Below are positions 1 to 10,500 of a stretch of 64,000 bases of DNA, piece after piece. Source of the stretch: Streptomyces sp. NBC_01485 (lineage in GTDB: Bacteria > Actinomycetota > Actinomycetes > Streptomycetales > Streptomycetaceae); contig NZ_CP109435.1 of assembly GCF_036227125.1 (NCBI RefSeq), positions 2,852,001-2,916,000 of the forward strand, read 5' to 3'. The notes beneath the pieces are model-generated. The model was given only the letters and a program-made list of their open reading frames with translations, did no database searches and was not told the origin of the DNA. Every line of letters starts with the position of its first letter. The first letter of the stretch is position 1. The position numbers and the translations under genes are program-made.

Positions 1-344
1 ACGGGCTGGGTCTGGCCGTCGCTGAGGTCGTCACCGAGGTGGGATCCGGGTTGAACGGGCGGCGGCGCAAGCTGCACCGGCTGCTGTCCGACCCGCAGAC
101 GGCGGTGATCGTGGTCGAGCACCGCGACCGGCTGGCCCGGTTCGGCGTCGAGCACCTGGAGGCCGCACTGTCGGCGTCCGGGCGGCGCCTGGTCGTCCTC
201 GACCCCACCGAGACCGCCGATGACCTGGTACGCGACATCACCGAGGTGCTCACTTCCATGTGCGCCCGCCTGTACGGGCCGGGGGCAGCGAAGAACCGGG
301 CCGCCCGCGCGGTGGCCGTGGCGACCGGCGAGGCCGCCGAGTGA
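1..344 (+). CDS. IS607-family serine recombinase TnpA, C-terminal part (5' end outside window)
   Basis: The frame is open from base 3 and reads GLAVAEVVTEVGSGLNGRRR, the region of IS607 resolvases that follows the catalytic serine. It continues through a VEHRDRLARFG segment typical of the family. The N-terminal MerR-like HTH and the catalytic serine lie outside the window. The product would be the transposase that excises and inserts the element by a circular intermediate. The stop codon (342-344) overlaps the GTG start of tnpB. An internal ATG-like start near 39 is only a truncation artefact. Confidence 0.85.
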   Translation, partial: GLGLAVAEVVTEVGSGLNGRRRKLHRLLSDPQTAVIVVEHRDRLARFGVEHLEAALSASGRRLVVLDPTETADDLVRDITEVLTSMCARLYGPGAAKNRAARAVAVATGEAAE

Positions 345-916
345 AGAAGTTCCAGCCGCAGCCCGGGTTCGTGGTGCAGGCGTACCGCTTCGCACTGGAC
401 CCGAACGCCACCCAGGAGCATGCTCTGCGCTCGCACTGCGGCGCGGCGCGTGCCGCCTGCAACTGGGCCGTCGGCTGGGTGACCGCCTCCTGGTGGCAGC
501 GCCGCGCGGAGGAGTCCTACGGCATCGGCGAGGCCGGGCTGACGGAGTGGCGGCCGTGGTCGCTGCCCGCGCTGCGGAAGGCGTTCAACGAGGCCAAGCA
601 CACCGATCCGAGGTTCGCCGCCTGGTGGGAGGAGAACTCCAAGGAGGCGTACTCCACCGGCCTGGCGAACGCGTCGGCCGCGTTCGGCAACTACGCGAAG
701 TCCAAGAACGGCAAGCGGCGCGGCAAGCGGATGGGTGCGCCGCGGTTCAAGTCGAAGCGCAAGGCGTGCCTTGCCTGCCGGTTCACCACCGGCGTGATCC
801 GCGTGGACGCTGACGGCCGTCACGTCACCCTGCCCCGGCTGGGCACGATCCGCACCCACGAGCCCACGGTGAAGCTCCTCGACCGTACTCAAGCCGAAGC
901 CCTCACGCTCTGGTGA
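341..916 (+). pseudogene. Internally deleted tnpB (IS607/IS605-type RNA-guided nuclease remnant)
   Basis: GTG at 341 opens a 191-codon frame whose first ~180 residues match the N-terminal half of actinobacterial TnpB, with RSHCGAARAACNWAV near the start and the phrase HEPTVKLLDR near 875. All of the RuvC-like nuclease core and the zinc finger are missing. From 888 onward another frame reads LKPKPSRSGDETDLPGGNV and ends at TGA 960-962. That is the normal C-terminal tail of TnpB, so the gene lost its middle and the two ends are joined out of frame. It is not expected to encode an active nuclease. The DNA reading is direct; the tail assignment is from memory of the family. Confidence 0.8.
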
Positions 917-990
917 CGAGACGGATCTTCCGGGCGGAAACGTACGGAATGCCGAGACCTGACTACGGTCTCGGCAACGGTCATAGGTGA
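888..990 (+). ncRNA. Candidate omegaRNA scaffold / right end of the IS607-type element
   Basis: TnpB guide RNAs usually overlap the end of tnpB and run to the element's right end. Here the TnpB tail is preserved and is followed by a perfect 9-bp hairpin, GCCGAGACC (951-959) and GGTCTCGGC (967-975), with a 7-nt loop. Whether the RNA is still made is unknown. The boundary is a guess. Confidence 0.4.
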
Positions 991-1059
991 CGAGCGCTCT
1001 CTAACGGGCCACGACGGACTCCCTGTTCCTTCAAATCCTTCATGCCCTTCATGCGACTG

Positions 1060-1102
1060 TCCGATATCCGATCATCTCTCTGACCGCCTATCCGATCGTC
1101 CG
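1060..1102. repeat. Cluster of TCCGAT motifs upstream of matB
   Basis: TCCGAT occurs at 1060-1065, 1067-1072 and 1091-1096, followed by a TCCGA at 1099. The cluster sits 95-135 bp upstream of the matB start in a gap with no gene, so it could be a regulator-binding region. No regulator gene lies next to it. The rest of the gap (991-1195) shows nothing recognisable. Confidence 0.3.
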
Positions 1103-1195
1103 AAGGCTAACAAGGGGCGCCTGACAGGTGGGGGCGCGGTCCCGTGGGGTAAGACACCGTTTGATCGTGTCCCGCAGCCACCAGGAGCCCGTCCC

Positions 1196-2686
1196 GTGTC
1201 ATCGCCCTCGGCCTCATCTTCGTCCTCACCCTCGTCCTCGCTCTTCCCGGCGCTGACGGACGACCCGTCCGGTCGTCCCGCCCTGCGGTTCGGGGAGCGG
1301 TCTCTGACGTATGCGGAGCTCGCGGCGGCGGCCGGTGCCGTCGGGGAGCGGGTGCGGGGGGCGGGGAGGGTCGCCGTGTGGGCGACTCCGTCGCTGGAGA
1401 CCGCCGTCGGGGTGGTGGGCGTGCTGCTCGCCGGGGTGGCCGCCGTGCCGCTGAACCCGAAGTCGGGCGAGAAGGAGCTCGGGCACATCCTGTCCGACAG
1501 TGCGCCGGGGGTGGTGCTTGCGGCTCCGGGTGATGAACTGCCGGAGGCATTGCGGGAGTTGGAGCGGATCGACGTCGACGTGGACGTGGATGGGGATGGG
1601 GTCGGGGGGTTGGGCGGTGAGGCTGTGGGCGATGAGGACCCCGCCCTCGTCGTCTACACCTCCGGCACCACCGGGCCGCCCAAGGGCGCGGTGATCCCGC
1701 GTCGGGCGGTCGCCGCGACCCTGGACGCGCTCGCCGACGCCTGGCAGTGGACCGGGGAGGACGTCCTCGTGCACGGGCTGCCCCTGTTCCATGTGCACGG
1801 GCTGGTGCTGGGGGTGCTCGGGCCGCTGCGGCGGGGCGGGTCCGTGCGGCATCTCGGGCGGTTCGACACGGAGGGCGTGACGCGCGAGCTGAGCAGCGGC
1901 GCGACCATGCTGTTCGGGGTGCCGACGATGTACCACCGCATCGCCGAGGCGCTGCCCGCCGACCCCGCGCTCGCCAAGGCGCTCGCCGGGGCGCGGCTGC
2001 TGGTGTCCGGTTCGGCCGCGCTGCCCGTGCACGACCACGAGCGGATCGCCGCCGCGACCGGGCGCCGGGTGATCGAGCGGTACGGCATGACGGAGACGCT
2101 GATGAACACCAGCGTCCGTGCGGACGGGGAGGCGCGGGCGGGGACGGTCGGGGTGCCGCTGCCGGGCGTGGAGCTGCGGCTCGTGGAGGACGACGGGTCG
2201 GTCGTCGCCGCGCACGACGGGGAGACCGTCGGGGAGATCCAGGTGCGCGGGTCGAACCTGTTCACCGAGTACCTCAACCGGCCCGAGGCGACCGCCGCCG
2301 CCTTCACCGCCGACGGCTGGTTCCGGACGGGCGACGTGGCGGTGCGCGATCCCGACGGGTACGTGCGGATCGTCGGGCGCAAGGCCACCGATCTGATCAA
2401 GAGCGGGGGTTACAAGATCGGGGCCGGTGAGATCGAGAACGCGCTGCTGGAGTATCCGGGGGTGCGCGAGGCCGCCGTCACCGGGGAGCCGGACGCGGAC
2501 CTCGGGGAGCGGATCGTCGCGTGGGTCGTGCCGGTGGATCCCGAAGCGCCCCCGACCGAGGGTGAGTTGGCCGATCACGTCGCCCGGCGGCTCGCCCCGC
2601 ACAAGCGGCCCCGCGTGGTGCGGTACCTCGACGCGCTGCCCCGCAACGACATGGGGAAGATCATGAAGCGGGCGCTGCCGTCATGA
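1196..2686 (+). CDS. matB: Malonyl-CoA synthetase (acyl-CoA synthetase family)
   Basis: This 496-aa AMP-forming ligase closely resembles Streptomyces MatB, which makes malonyl-CoA from malonate, CoA and ATP. The P-loop-like A3 motif YTSGTTGPPKGA is near residue 160. The A5 motif RYGMTET is near 295, the A7/A8 stretch TGDVAVRDPDGYVRIVGR near 380, and the catalytic lysine motif NDMGKIMKR at the end. Length is normal for MatB (about 485-505 aa). The N-terminus is an unusual Ser-rich stretch, so the true start could be a few codons downstream of GTG 1196. The stop overlaps the next start (ATGA), so the two genes form an operon. MatB supplies extender units for polyketides and fatty acids from free malonate. 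Confidence 0.9.
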   Translation: MSSPSASSSSSPSSSLFPALTDDPSGRPALRFGERSLTYAELAAAAGAVGERVRGAGRVAVWATPSLETAVGVVGVLLAGVAAVPLNPKSGEKELGHILSDSAPGVVLAAPGDELPEALRELERIDVDVDVDGDGVGGLGGEAVGDEDPALVVYTSGTTGPPKGAVIPRRAVAATLDALADAWQWTGEDVLVHGLPLFHVHGLVLGVLGPLRRGGSVRHLGRFDTEGVTRELSSGATMLFGVPTMYHRIAEALPADPALAKALAGARLLVSGSAALPVHDHERIAAATGRRVIERYGMTETLMNTSVRADGEARAGTVGVPLPGVELRLVEDDGSVVAAHDGETVGEIQVRGSNLFTEYLNRPEATAAAFTADGWFRTGDVAVRDPDGYVRIVGRKATDLIKSGGYKIGAGEIENALLEYPGVREAAVTGEPDADLGERIVAWVVPVDPEAPPTEGELADHVARRLAPHKRPRVVRYLDALPRNDMGKIMKRALPS

Positions 2687-4200
2687 CGACGGGACGGGCG
2701 AGCGCGCGGGAGATCATCGCCCTCGTCGCCGACGAGTTCCACGAACTCTCCGGACCCTCCGGACCCTCCGGATTTTCCGAGCTCTCCGAACTCCCCCACC
2801 CCGAGAGGGAGTTCGCGCCCGACGGCCCCCTCGGCTGGCCCGGCTACGACGCCTCGCGCGCCCGCGCCGCCCGGCGCACCGGCGAGACGGAGTCCGTCGT
2901 CTGCGGCACCGCGAGCGTCGAGGGCACCCGGGCCGTCCTGATCGCCTTCGAGTTCGGCTTCCTGGGCGGTTCCCTGGGCGAGCGCACCGGCGACCGGCTG
3001 GAGGCGGCGTACACGTACGCCCGTGAACACCGGCTCCCGGTCGTGCCGTTGGTCGCCACGGGCGGCAGCCGGATGCAGGAGGGCATGCTCGCCCTCACCC
3101 AACTCCAGCGGGTGGCACGGCAGTCGGCGCTCACGAGAGAGGCCGGGCTGCCTCAGATCGCCGTCCTGCGGGACCCGACGACCGGCGGCGGCTGGGCCAC
3201 CCTGGGCGCGGGCGCCGACGTGGTCCTGGCCCTGCCGAACGCCCAAGTCGCCTTCGCCGGCTCCCGAGTCCGCCCACGGGACGCCGACCCGTCCGCCTAC
3301 ACGGCCGAGGCCCAGGTCTCGGCGGGAGCGGCGGACGCGGTCGTGCCTCCGGCGGAGCTGCGGGGCGCGCTGGGGCTGTGGCTGCGACTGCTGACGGGCG
3401 GGACGGCTGGAGTGAGGCGGTCGGCCGAGACGGGCGAGCCCGCCACCCGGCCGATCGAACCGACTCCGGCGCCGGAAGCCCTCGGGTCGAGCGGGGCGAG
3501 CGGGGCGAGCGCATCGGGCCGGGCGAGCGACGCGGGGCAGGGGATCGAGCCCGCCCCGGTGCCCGGGGCGCTCGGGGTGACGGGGCTGCCGGTCTCCGGG
3601 TGGGACGCGGTCGCGCGTGCTCGTTCGCCGGAACGGCCCCGGGCGCAGGCCTACTTGGACGTCTACTTCGGCCACCGGGTCGCGATCTCCGGGGACCGGT
3701 GTGGTGGTGTCGACGCGGGCGGGATGCTGTGCGGGTTCGGCGAGCGTCAGGGGCGTACGGTCGCGTATGCCGCGCAGACCGGGGCGGCGACCCGGCCCGC
3801 CGGTTACCGCACGGCCGTCCGGCTGATCCGGCTCGCGGACCGGCTCGGGATCCCGGTGCTGACCCTGGTGGACACCCCGGGCGCGGCCAACGACGCGGAG
3901 GCCGAACGGCAGGGCGTGGGCGCGTCGATCGCCGAGTTGTTCGGGGCGGTCGCCACCGCGCGGACGCCGATCACCACGCTCGTGATCGGCGAGGGCGGTT
4001 CCGGCGGGGCGCTCGCGCTCGCCGCACCCGGCCGTACCTGGGCCACACCGGACAGCTACTTCTCCGTCATCGCACCGGAGTCGGCCGCCGCCATCCTCAA
4101 GCGGCCACCGGAGGAGGTGGAGGCGACGGCGGACCAACTCCGTATCCGGCCCCAGGACTTGGCGGCCTTGGGCGTGATCCGGAGCGACCAGGCCGACTGA
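2683..4200 (+). CDS. Fused AccD/AccA-like acyl-CoA carboxyltransferase (malonate operon)
   Basis: The 505-aa protein has two crotonase-fold halves. Residues ~1-220 resemble the beta (AccD/MdcD) half, with the oxyanion segment ATGGSRMQEGMLAL near residue 125. Residues ~300-505 resemble the alpha (AccA/MdcE) half, with TLVDTPGAANDAEAERQG near 395 and VIGEGGSGGALALAAPGR near 435. An Ala/Gly/Ser-rich linker (about 225-300) joins them. The AccD zinc finger is absent. Translational coupling to matB suggests work on malonyl-CoA or malonate, perhaps as a decarboxylase or transcarboxylase that links malonyl-CoA to acetyl-CoA. The substrate is inference. No biotin carboxylase or BCCP gene is nearby. 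Confidence 0.7.
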   Translation: MTTGRASAREIIALVADEFHELSGPSGPSGFSELSELPHPEREFAPDGPLGWPGYDASRARAARRTGETESVVCGTASVEGTRAVLIAFEFGFLGGSLGERTGDRLEAAYTYAREHRLPVVPLVATGGSRMQEGMLALTQLQRVARQSALTREAGLPQIAVLRDPTTGGGWATLGAGADVVLALPNAQVAFAGSRVRPRDADPSAYTAEAQVSAGAADAVVPPAELRGALGLWLRLLTGGTAGVRRSAETGEPATRPIEPTPAPEALGSSGASGASASGRASDAGQGIEPAPVPGALGVTGLPVSGWDAVARARSPERPRAQAYLDVYFGHRVAISGDRCGGVDAGGMLCGFGERQGRTVAYAAQTGAATRPAGYRTAVRLIRLADRLGIPVLTLVDTPGAANDAEAERQGVGASIAELFGAVATARTPITTLVIGEGGSGGALALAAPGRTWATPDSYFSVIAPESAAAILKRPPEEVEATADQLRIRPQDLAALGVIRSDQAD

Positions 4201-4263
4201 AAGGCCGAACTCGGGAACAATCTCCAGCACCGTCCGTGACAATGGATGTGCGCAGAGCCGCTG

Positions 4264-4340
4264 GTGATGTCGAGTTGTTCAGGACTGGACCGGACTTGAC
4301 TGGACCGCTTTGGACTGCTCTGGGCTGGACTGGACTGGAA
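4264..4340. repeat. Short degenerate repeats of GGACTGG type before the conflict operon
   Basis: The 157-bp gap 4201-4357 contains GACTGGAC, TTGACTGGAC, TTTGGACTG and GGCTGGACTGGACTGG in a row. They share the core CTGGAC or TGGACT at irregular 5-12 bp spacing just upstream of the first gene. This could be a binding region or slippage debris; function is unknown. Confidence 0.35.
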
Positions 4341-4357
4341 GGGGTTACGGGGACACT

Positions 4358-4684
4358 GTGGACGGACTGGTGGAGTTCAAGACCGACGACGGTGCCGTGG
4401 TCGCCGTCGAGGCGGTCACGGAGCAGCGGCCCGGGTCGCGGCTGGTGGCCCGGGGCGACGGTACGGTCCAGGCGGCCCGCACCTTCGAAGGCGCCCTGGA
4501 AGGCGTGCGCGCCGCCGCCGAGTCGGCGCTGCGCGTCTTCCGCGACGGGGCGTTACGGCCGGACGGCGTGGAGATCGAGTTCGGGGTGAAGCTGTCGGCC
4601 GAGACGGGCGCGATCATCGCCAAGGGCACGGCGGAGGGCCACCTCGTCGTACGACTGACCTGGTCGCCGTCCTCCCCCTCATGA
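4358..4684 (+). CDS. Trypsin-co-occurring domain protein (TCO1 / CU044_2847-like)
   Basis: This small protein of 108 aa starts at GTG 4358, with a GGAAGGGG ribosome site about 12 nt upstream. It opens with VEFKTDDGAVVAVE and has a central helix, FEGALEGVRAAAESALRVFRDG. It ends in a beta segment, IEFGVKLSAETGAIIAKG. This layout matches the small domains known to accompany trypsin-like peptidases in NTP-dependent conflict systems. Its stop overlaps the start of the peptidase gene (ATGA), which fits the association. Its molecular role is unknown; it is thought to be an adaptor or substrate of the peptidase. No signal peptide or membrane segment is seen. Confidence 0.7.
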   Translation: MDGLVEFKTDDGAVVAVEAVTEQRPGSRLVARGDGTVQAARTFEGALEGVRAAAESALRVFRDGALRPDGVEIEFGVKLSAETGAIIAKGTAEGHLVVRLTWSPSSPS

Positions 4685-6498
4685 GCAGCGTGAGCCGCAT
4701 GAGTCGCATGGGCGGCGTGGGCCGCACGGGGGGCGTGAACAGTGGGAACAGCGCCGAGTGGCACGCCCGGATCGAGAGCGCCGGCCAGGTCGCGGGCGCG
4801 GGTTTCCTAGTCACCCCGCGCCGGGTGCTGACCTGCGCCCACGTCGTGCACCAGGCCGCCGCCGACACGCTGACGGTGACCTTCACCGAGCGGCCCGGCT
4901 CCCCCGCCGTCCCGGCCCGGGTGGTCGCCGACGGCGGCTGGGGAGGCGGCACGACCGACCTCGGCGACCTGGCCGTCCTGGAGCTGGCCCACGACGTGCC
5001 GATCGCCCCGGCCGCGCTCGCCCCCGTGGACACCGCCCACGGCCACCGGCCCGACCGTCCCGACCTGCCCCGCAAGCTCGTCGTCTACGGCTTCCCGGTG
5101 GGCTTCGACGAGGGCACCCTCGCCGAATACCGCATCACCTCACCCCAGTTGCTCAACCGCGAGTGGATCCAACTGGAGGCCTGGCAGCCCGGCGGGCAGC
5201 CGCTCGCCCCCGGGTTCAGCGGCGCCGCCGTCACCCTCGTCGAGACCGGCGAGGTCGTCGGCATGGTCACCGCGGCCGCCGGCGACCGGGGCGTGCACAA
5301 CGGGCGCATGATGCCCACCGAGGTCATGACCCGCTACTGGCCCGCCCTGGAGGGCCTGGTCCCCACCGCCGACCACCGCACCGCCGACCGCGCGCGCCTG
5401 CGCGAACTCGTCGAACGCGCCGTCCGGGCGGGCCTGGACGGCGATCCCGGGCGGCGCGTACGGCTCTACGAGGCCGCCCGGGGCCTGCTGGACCCGGACG
5501 CGCCCGAGGAGGGGTTCGACTCACTGTGGTCGGCCGCCCTGTTCGTGCTGTGCGAGATCGACGGCGCCGACGCGGCCACCACCGTCACCCGCTTCACGGC
5601 CCACCTGGAATCCCTCCTGGAATCCCTCCCGGACTCCCGTTCCCTGTCTCACGTCACCGTCGAGACGGCCGCCGCACCCCACTGGTCGCCCATCCTCGTC
5701 GACCTCCAGCACAGCGGCGCGGGCGACGGGCACGTGCGCGTCGAGGTGTCCGCGTACAGCGGGGGCCGCCGGCATCCGGTCGGCTCGGACACCGTCCCGC
5801 AGGCCGGGCTGCGCGCCTACGTGCAGGACCGGATCGAGGCCGCCTTCCGGTATCTGACGCCCGGCTGCGACGAGTTGATCGCGTTCGCGCTGCCCCGCGA
5901 CTGGATCGACCTGCCCGTCGACCGCTGGGCCAGCAACCCCGACGACGACACCCCGCTCGGCTGCGTGTACCCGCTCGTCGTCACCGACCAGGCCCGCCGC
6001 CGGGCGGGCGTCCGGCACCAACTGACTCGGATGTGGAACCGGTTGGACTCCGTGCCCGGCGCGCGCGTGCACCGCGTCGAGTGCGGCAGCCCCGAGGAGC
6101 CCCGCCGGCTCCGGATGCGGCTGCGCCAGGACGACGCCTGCCTCGCCGGCTTCGCATCCGCCCCGGCCGCGCCCCGCACCCGCCCCCACTTCGACACCTC
6201 GCTCAACGCGCCCGCCCCGATGGTGATCTGGTCCCGCGAGGGCTGCGCCGCCGGGCCCGACGAGCCCTGCGCCGGCGGGGACGGCTGCGCGGGCAAGACG
6301 TTCCTGGACGAGCTCGACACCTGCCTGTCCGGCGTCCCGCCCGCCCAACTCCCGCGCCGCGTGCTGGCGTTGCGGGAGGAGGCCGACGCGGAGGACGGCC
6401 ACTGGGCGCACGACATCCAACTCCTGTGGGACGACCCGCGCGTCTTCACCGACCCGCACGGCGAAGCGCCCGCCCACGCCCACTCCCCCGTGGCCTGA
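4681..6498 (+). CDS. Trypsin-like serine protease with VMAP-type C-terminal region
   Basis: The 605-aa protein starts with a trypsin-fold domain (about 20-215). A catalytic histidine lies in LTCAHVVHQA, an aspartate in DLAVLEL, and the serine in PGFSGAAVT, so the triad looks intact. There is no signal peptide, so it should act in the cytoplasm. After a helical linker, residues ~260-600 resemble the C-terminal domain of vWA-MoxR-associated proteins (VMAP), ending with WAHDIQLLWDDPRVF. A Cys-rich stretch, CAAGPDEPCAGGDGCAG, lies near residue 520. It stands between TCO1 and the MoxR ATPase in one operon. In the family such proteases are thought to be the effector released by the NTPase switch. 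The start could also be GTG 4737. Confidence 0.75.
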   Translation: MSSVSRMSRMGGVGRTGGVNSGNSAEWHARIESAGQVAGAGFLVTPRRVLTCAHVVHQAAADTLTVTFTERPGSPAVPARVVADGGWGGGTTDLGDLAVLELAHDVPIAPAALAPVDTAHGHRPDRPDLPRKLVVYGFPVGFDEGTLAEYRITSPQLLNREWIQLEAWQPGGQPLAPGFSGAAVTLVETGEVVGMVTAAAGDRGVHNGRMMPTEVMTRYWPALEGLVPTADHRTADRARLRELVERAVRAGLDGDPGRRVRLYEAARGLLDPDAPEEGFDSLWSAALFVLCEIDGADAATTVTRFTAHLESLLESLPDSRSLSHVTVETAAAPHWSPILVDLQHSGAGDGHVRVEVSAYSGGRRHPVGSDTVPQAGLRAYVQDRIEAAFRYLTPGCDELIAFALPRDWIDLPVDRWASNPDDDTPLGCVYPLVVTDQARRRAGVRHQLTRMWNRLDSVPGARVHRVECGSPEEPRRLRMRLRQDDACLAGFASAPAAPRTRPHFDTSLNAPAPMVIWSREGCAAGPDEPCAGGDGCAGKTFLDELDTCLSGVPPAQLPRRVLALREEADAEDGHWAHDIQLLWDDPRVFTDPHGEAPAHAHSPVA

Positions 6499-6570
6499 GC
6501 CCGCCACCGAGTCACCAGGCCACGCCAGGTCATGCCAAGTCACGCCATGCCACACCGAGTTCGGAGAACC

Positions 6571-7588
<1,018 letters not shown>

Positions 7589-7599
<11 letters not shown>

Positions 7600-10500
7600 C
7601 GCCGCGCCGCAGGGAGATGTGCCGCCGGGGGACACGTCAGCGCTTGCCCGGCTGACGGCGCTGCTGACCACCGCGTCGGAGACAGCGCCGACGGCGCGCG
7701 AACTGGCCGAACTGCTATGGCTGGCAAGGGAGTTGGAGGATCCGGACGCGGCTCACACGGATACCTCCGGCGACCCGTGCTCGGACCCGGACGGCACAGC
7801 GGCCACGACGCCGTCACCGCCGCCCCCCGCTCCGGCCGGCCCCGAGGACCGGCCGTCAGAGACCCCGCCCCTCCCTGAATCCCAGCCCCCGTCCCCCACC
7901 GACCGCGTCCCCCTGCACCTCCCCGCCCCGCCACCGCCGACGGACGCCCCGGCACGCACGACCACGGCCACCAGGCAACTCCTCGCACCCGCACCCCCGA
8001 TGCTCCCCCACCCCCTCGCCCTCCAGCGGGCGCTGCGCCCGCTGAAGCGGACGGTGGCGTCGGCGCGCGCCCGTCTCCTCGACGAGCGGGCGACGGCCGA
8101 CCGCATCGCCCGGCTGGGCGCCCACCCCGACGTCTGGCTGCCCGTCCTGCGCCCCGCGCGCGACCGCTGGCTGCGCCTGAGCCTCGTCCACGACACGGGC
8201 CCGACGATGCCGGTGTGGCGGCCCCTCGTCCGTGAACTGCACACCGTCCTGGCCCAGTCGGGCGTCTTCCGCACGGTCACCCTGCACCCGGCGGCGCCCG
8301 ACGGCCGGGCCCGGCACGTCCCCGACCCGGCGGACGGCCGGACGGTCACCCTGGTCGTCAGCGACTGCATGGGCCCGCAGTGGCGACCCGGCCCGGCGGG
8401 CGACCTCTGGTACGGCACCCTGCGGCACTGGGCGACGCGGATGCCGCTGGCCGTCGTACAGCCGCTCCCCGAGCACCTGTGGCCCACGACGGCCCTGCCG
8501 GCCCAGCCGGGCCTGCTCTCCTCCCCCACCCCGGCGGCCCCGCTCTCCGCCCTCACCTTCACCCCGTACGACCCGGACCCGGACCCCGAGACCTGTCCCG
8601 CACCCGGAACCGCCTTTCCCCTGCCCGTCCTGGAACCGGGCGCGCCCTGGCTGGCCAACTGGGCGGCGCTGGTGGCGGGACCCGGCGGCGTCCACGCCCC
8701 GGGCGCTGCGGCCTGGCTTCCGCCGGCCCCCACCCCGCCCGCACCCGCCGAGCCGGGGACCACCGACCCGGGGTCCCTCCCCGCCCAGGACCTGGTGCTG
8801 CGCTTCCGGGCCACCGCCTCCCCGGAGGCCTTCCGGCTGGCCGGTCACCTGGCGCTCGCGGTGCCGTCCGTGCCGGTGATGCGTCTGGTCCAGCGTGCCG
8901 TGAACCGGGACCCGCGCCCGCAGCACCTGGCCGAGGTGATCCTCAGCGGCATGCTCACCACCGCCCCCGGCCCACCCGGCTCCTACGACTTCCGCCCCGG
9001 CGTACGCGACCTCCTCCTGCGCACCCTCCCCCGCACGACCCGAGGCCGCACCCGCGAACTCCTCGACCGCATCGGCGGCCTGATCGACGACCAAGCGGGT
9101 TACACGCCGGGCGGGTTCCGGGCGGAGACCTCCACCCCCCAGGCCAACGGCACCGGCACCGACACCGGTGCGGACTCCGGCTCCGACACCGCCCCGGCGT
9201 TCGCGAGGGTGAGCGAGGAGACGGTGCAGCGGATGGGCGGGGGCGGCACGGAACCCGCCGTCCAGGAACCCTCCGCCCAGCATCCGGATGTGCAGGAGCC
9301 CGCCGGCCCTCTGCACATCCGGATGCTGGGCCCGCTGCACGTCAGCCGTCCCCCGGAGCACCCGTCCCTCCCCCTCCCCTCCGTCGAAGCCCAGGCGCTC
9401 CTGTGCATGCTGCTCCTCGCCCCCGAACAACAGACGCCGACGACCTACGACGACCTGGCCGCCGGCCTGTGGGAGCAGCGGCCCGGCAGGGTGGAGTCCG
9501 TCCGCCGTATCGACGCGCTGGCCAGGGAGGTCGGCCACCTGCTGGGACCCGCGCGCCTGACCCGAACCCCCGACGGCTACACCCTGGACGCCACCGGCAC
9601 CGGCACCGGCATCGGCACCGGCATCGGCATCGAGGTCGACGCCGTCGCCTGCGAGAACGCCGTCGCCTTCGAGGGACTCCTCGCCCACCCGCCCCAGGAC
9701 CCACGGGCCCAGCGCTCCCGGCTCGAAGACGCCCTCGCCCTCTTCCACGGCGACCCCCTAGACGGCCTCCCCGGCCCCGCCGCGCGGGAGACCCGCTCCC
9801 GGTTGCGCTCCCTCCGCGACACCCTCCGTACCGCCCTCGCCGAACTCCACCCCGCGATCCTCTTCGAGACCGACGCCGATCTCACCGTCCACCCCGAAAC
9901 CCGCATCACCCTCGAACTGGCCGTCCACGAAGTACTCGCGCGCGGCGATCTCACCCCCCAGCAGTACGAGATCCGCGTCCGCCGGAACGGCTACGTCGTC
10001 CAGGTCCACCCCGACGCCTACCTCCTCCCCGTCCTCGCCGCCGCCCTGCGCTGGCTGCCCGGCCCCGTCGCCGACCTGGCCGAACCGCCGCGCCTGCGCG
10101 TGACGTTCCGGAACGGCCCGGCATCGACACCGGCACCGGCCCCCGCACCCCGGCACGTCACCGCCCCCGTCCTCCTCACGATCCCCCCCGCCCTCTACGA
10201 CGACTTCGCCCACAGTTCCGCCGCCTCCGGCCCCCACCGTTTCCGCCCCCTGTACGGCGACGCCCCGGACGGCCCCCCACTCGCCTGGTACTGCCGGCTG
10301 CCCGCGCCGCGCCCCGAGGACGGGAACGGGAACGGGAACGGGAACAGGGACAGGGACAGGGACAGGGACACGGACAGGGACACGGACGAGGCGCGGGACC
10401 TCGTACGGGGGCCGCTGCTCACCCCCGATCTACGGCAGCTCGGGATACCCGCCCCCGGCCGCACCGCGATCGTGCACACGGGCCCCGACGGCCCGCTCAC

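Larger units (their letters stand above)
1..990 (+). mobile_element. IS607-type (TnpA/TnpB) element, left part cut by window edge
   Basis: The segment carries the C-terminal part of a serine recombinase followed, with a 4-bp GTGA overlap, by a tnpB-like gene, which is the gene order of IS607-family elements. The tnpB gene is internally deleted, so the copy cannot make a full TnpB. The right boundary is approximate: it is placed just after the 9-bp hairpin at 951-975 that follows the tnpB tail. No terminal inverted repeats are expected for this family, and none are claimed. Confidence 0.7.

Noticed and set aside
1226..2602. 458-aa minus-strand frame inside matB
   Set aside because: Shadow of the matB codons; low-complexity His/Pro/Arg composition and no family motif.
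10320..10390. GGGACA hexamer run as a possible CRISPR-like array
   Set aside because: Units are six bases without spacers and encode an Asp/Arg linker in the SAV_2336-type protein.
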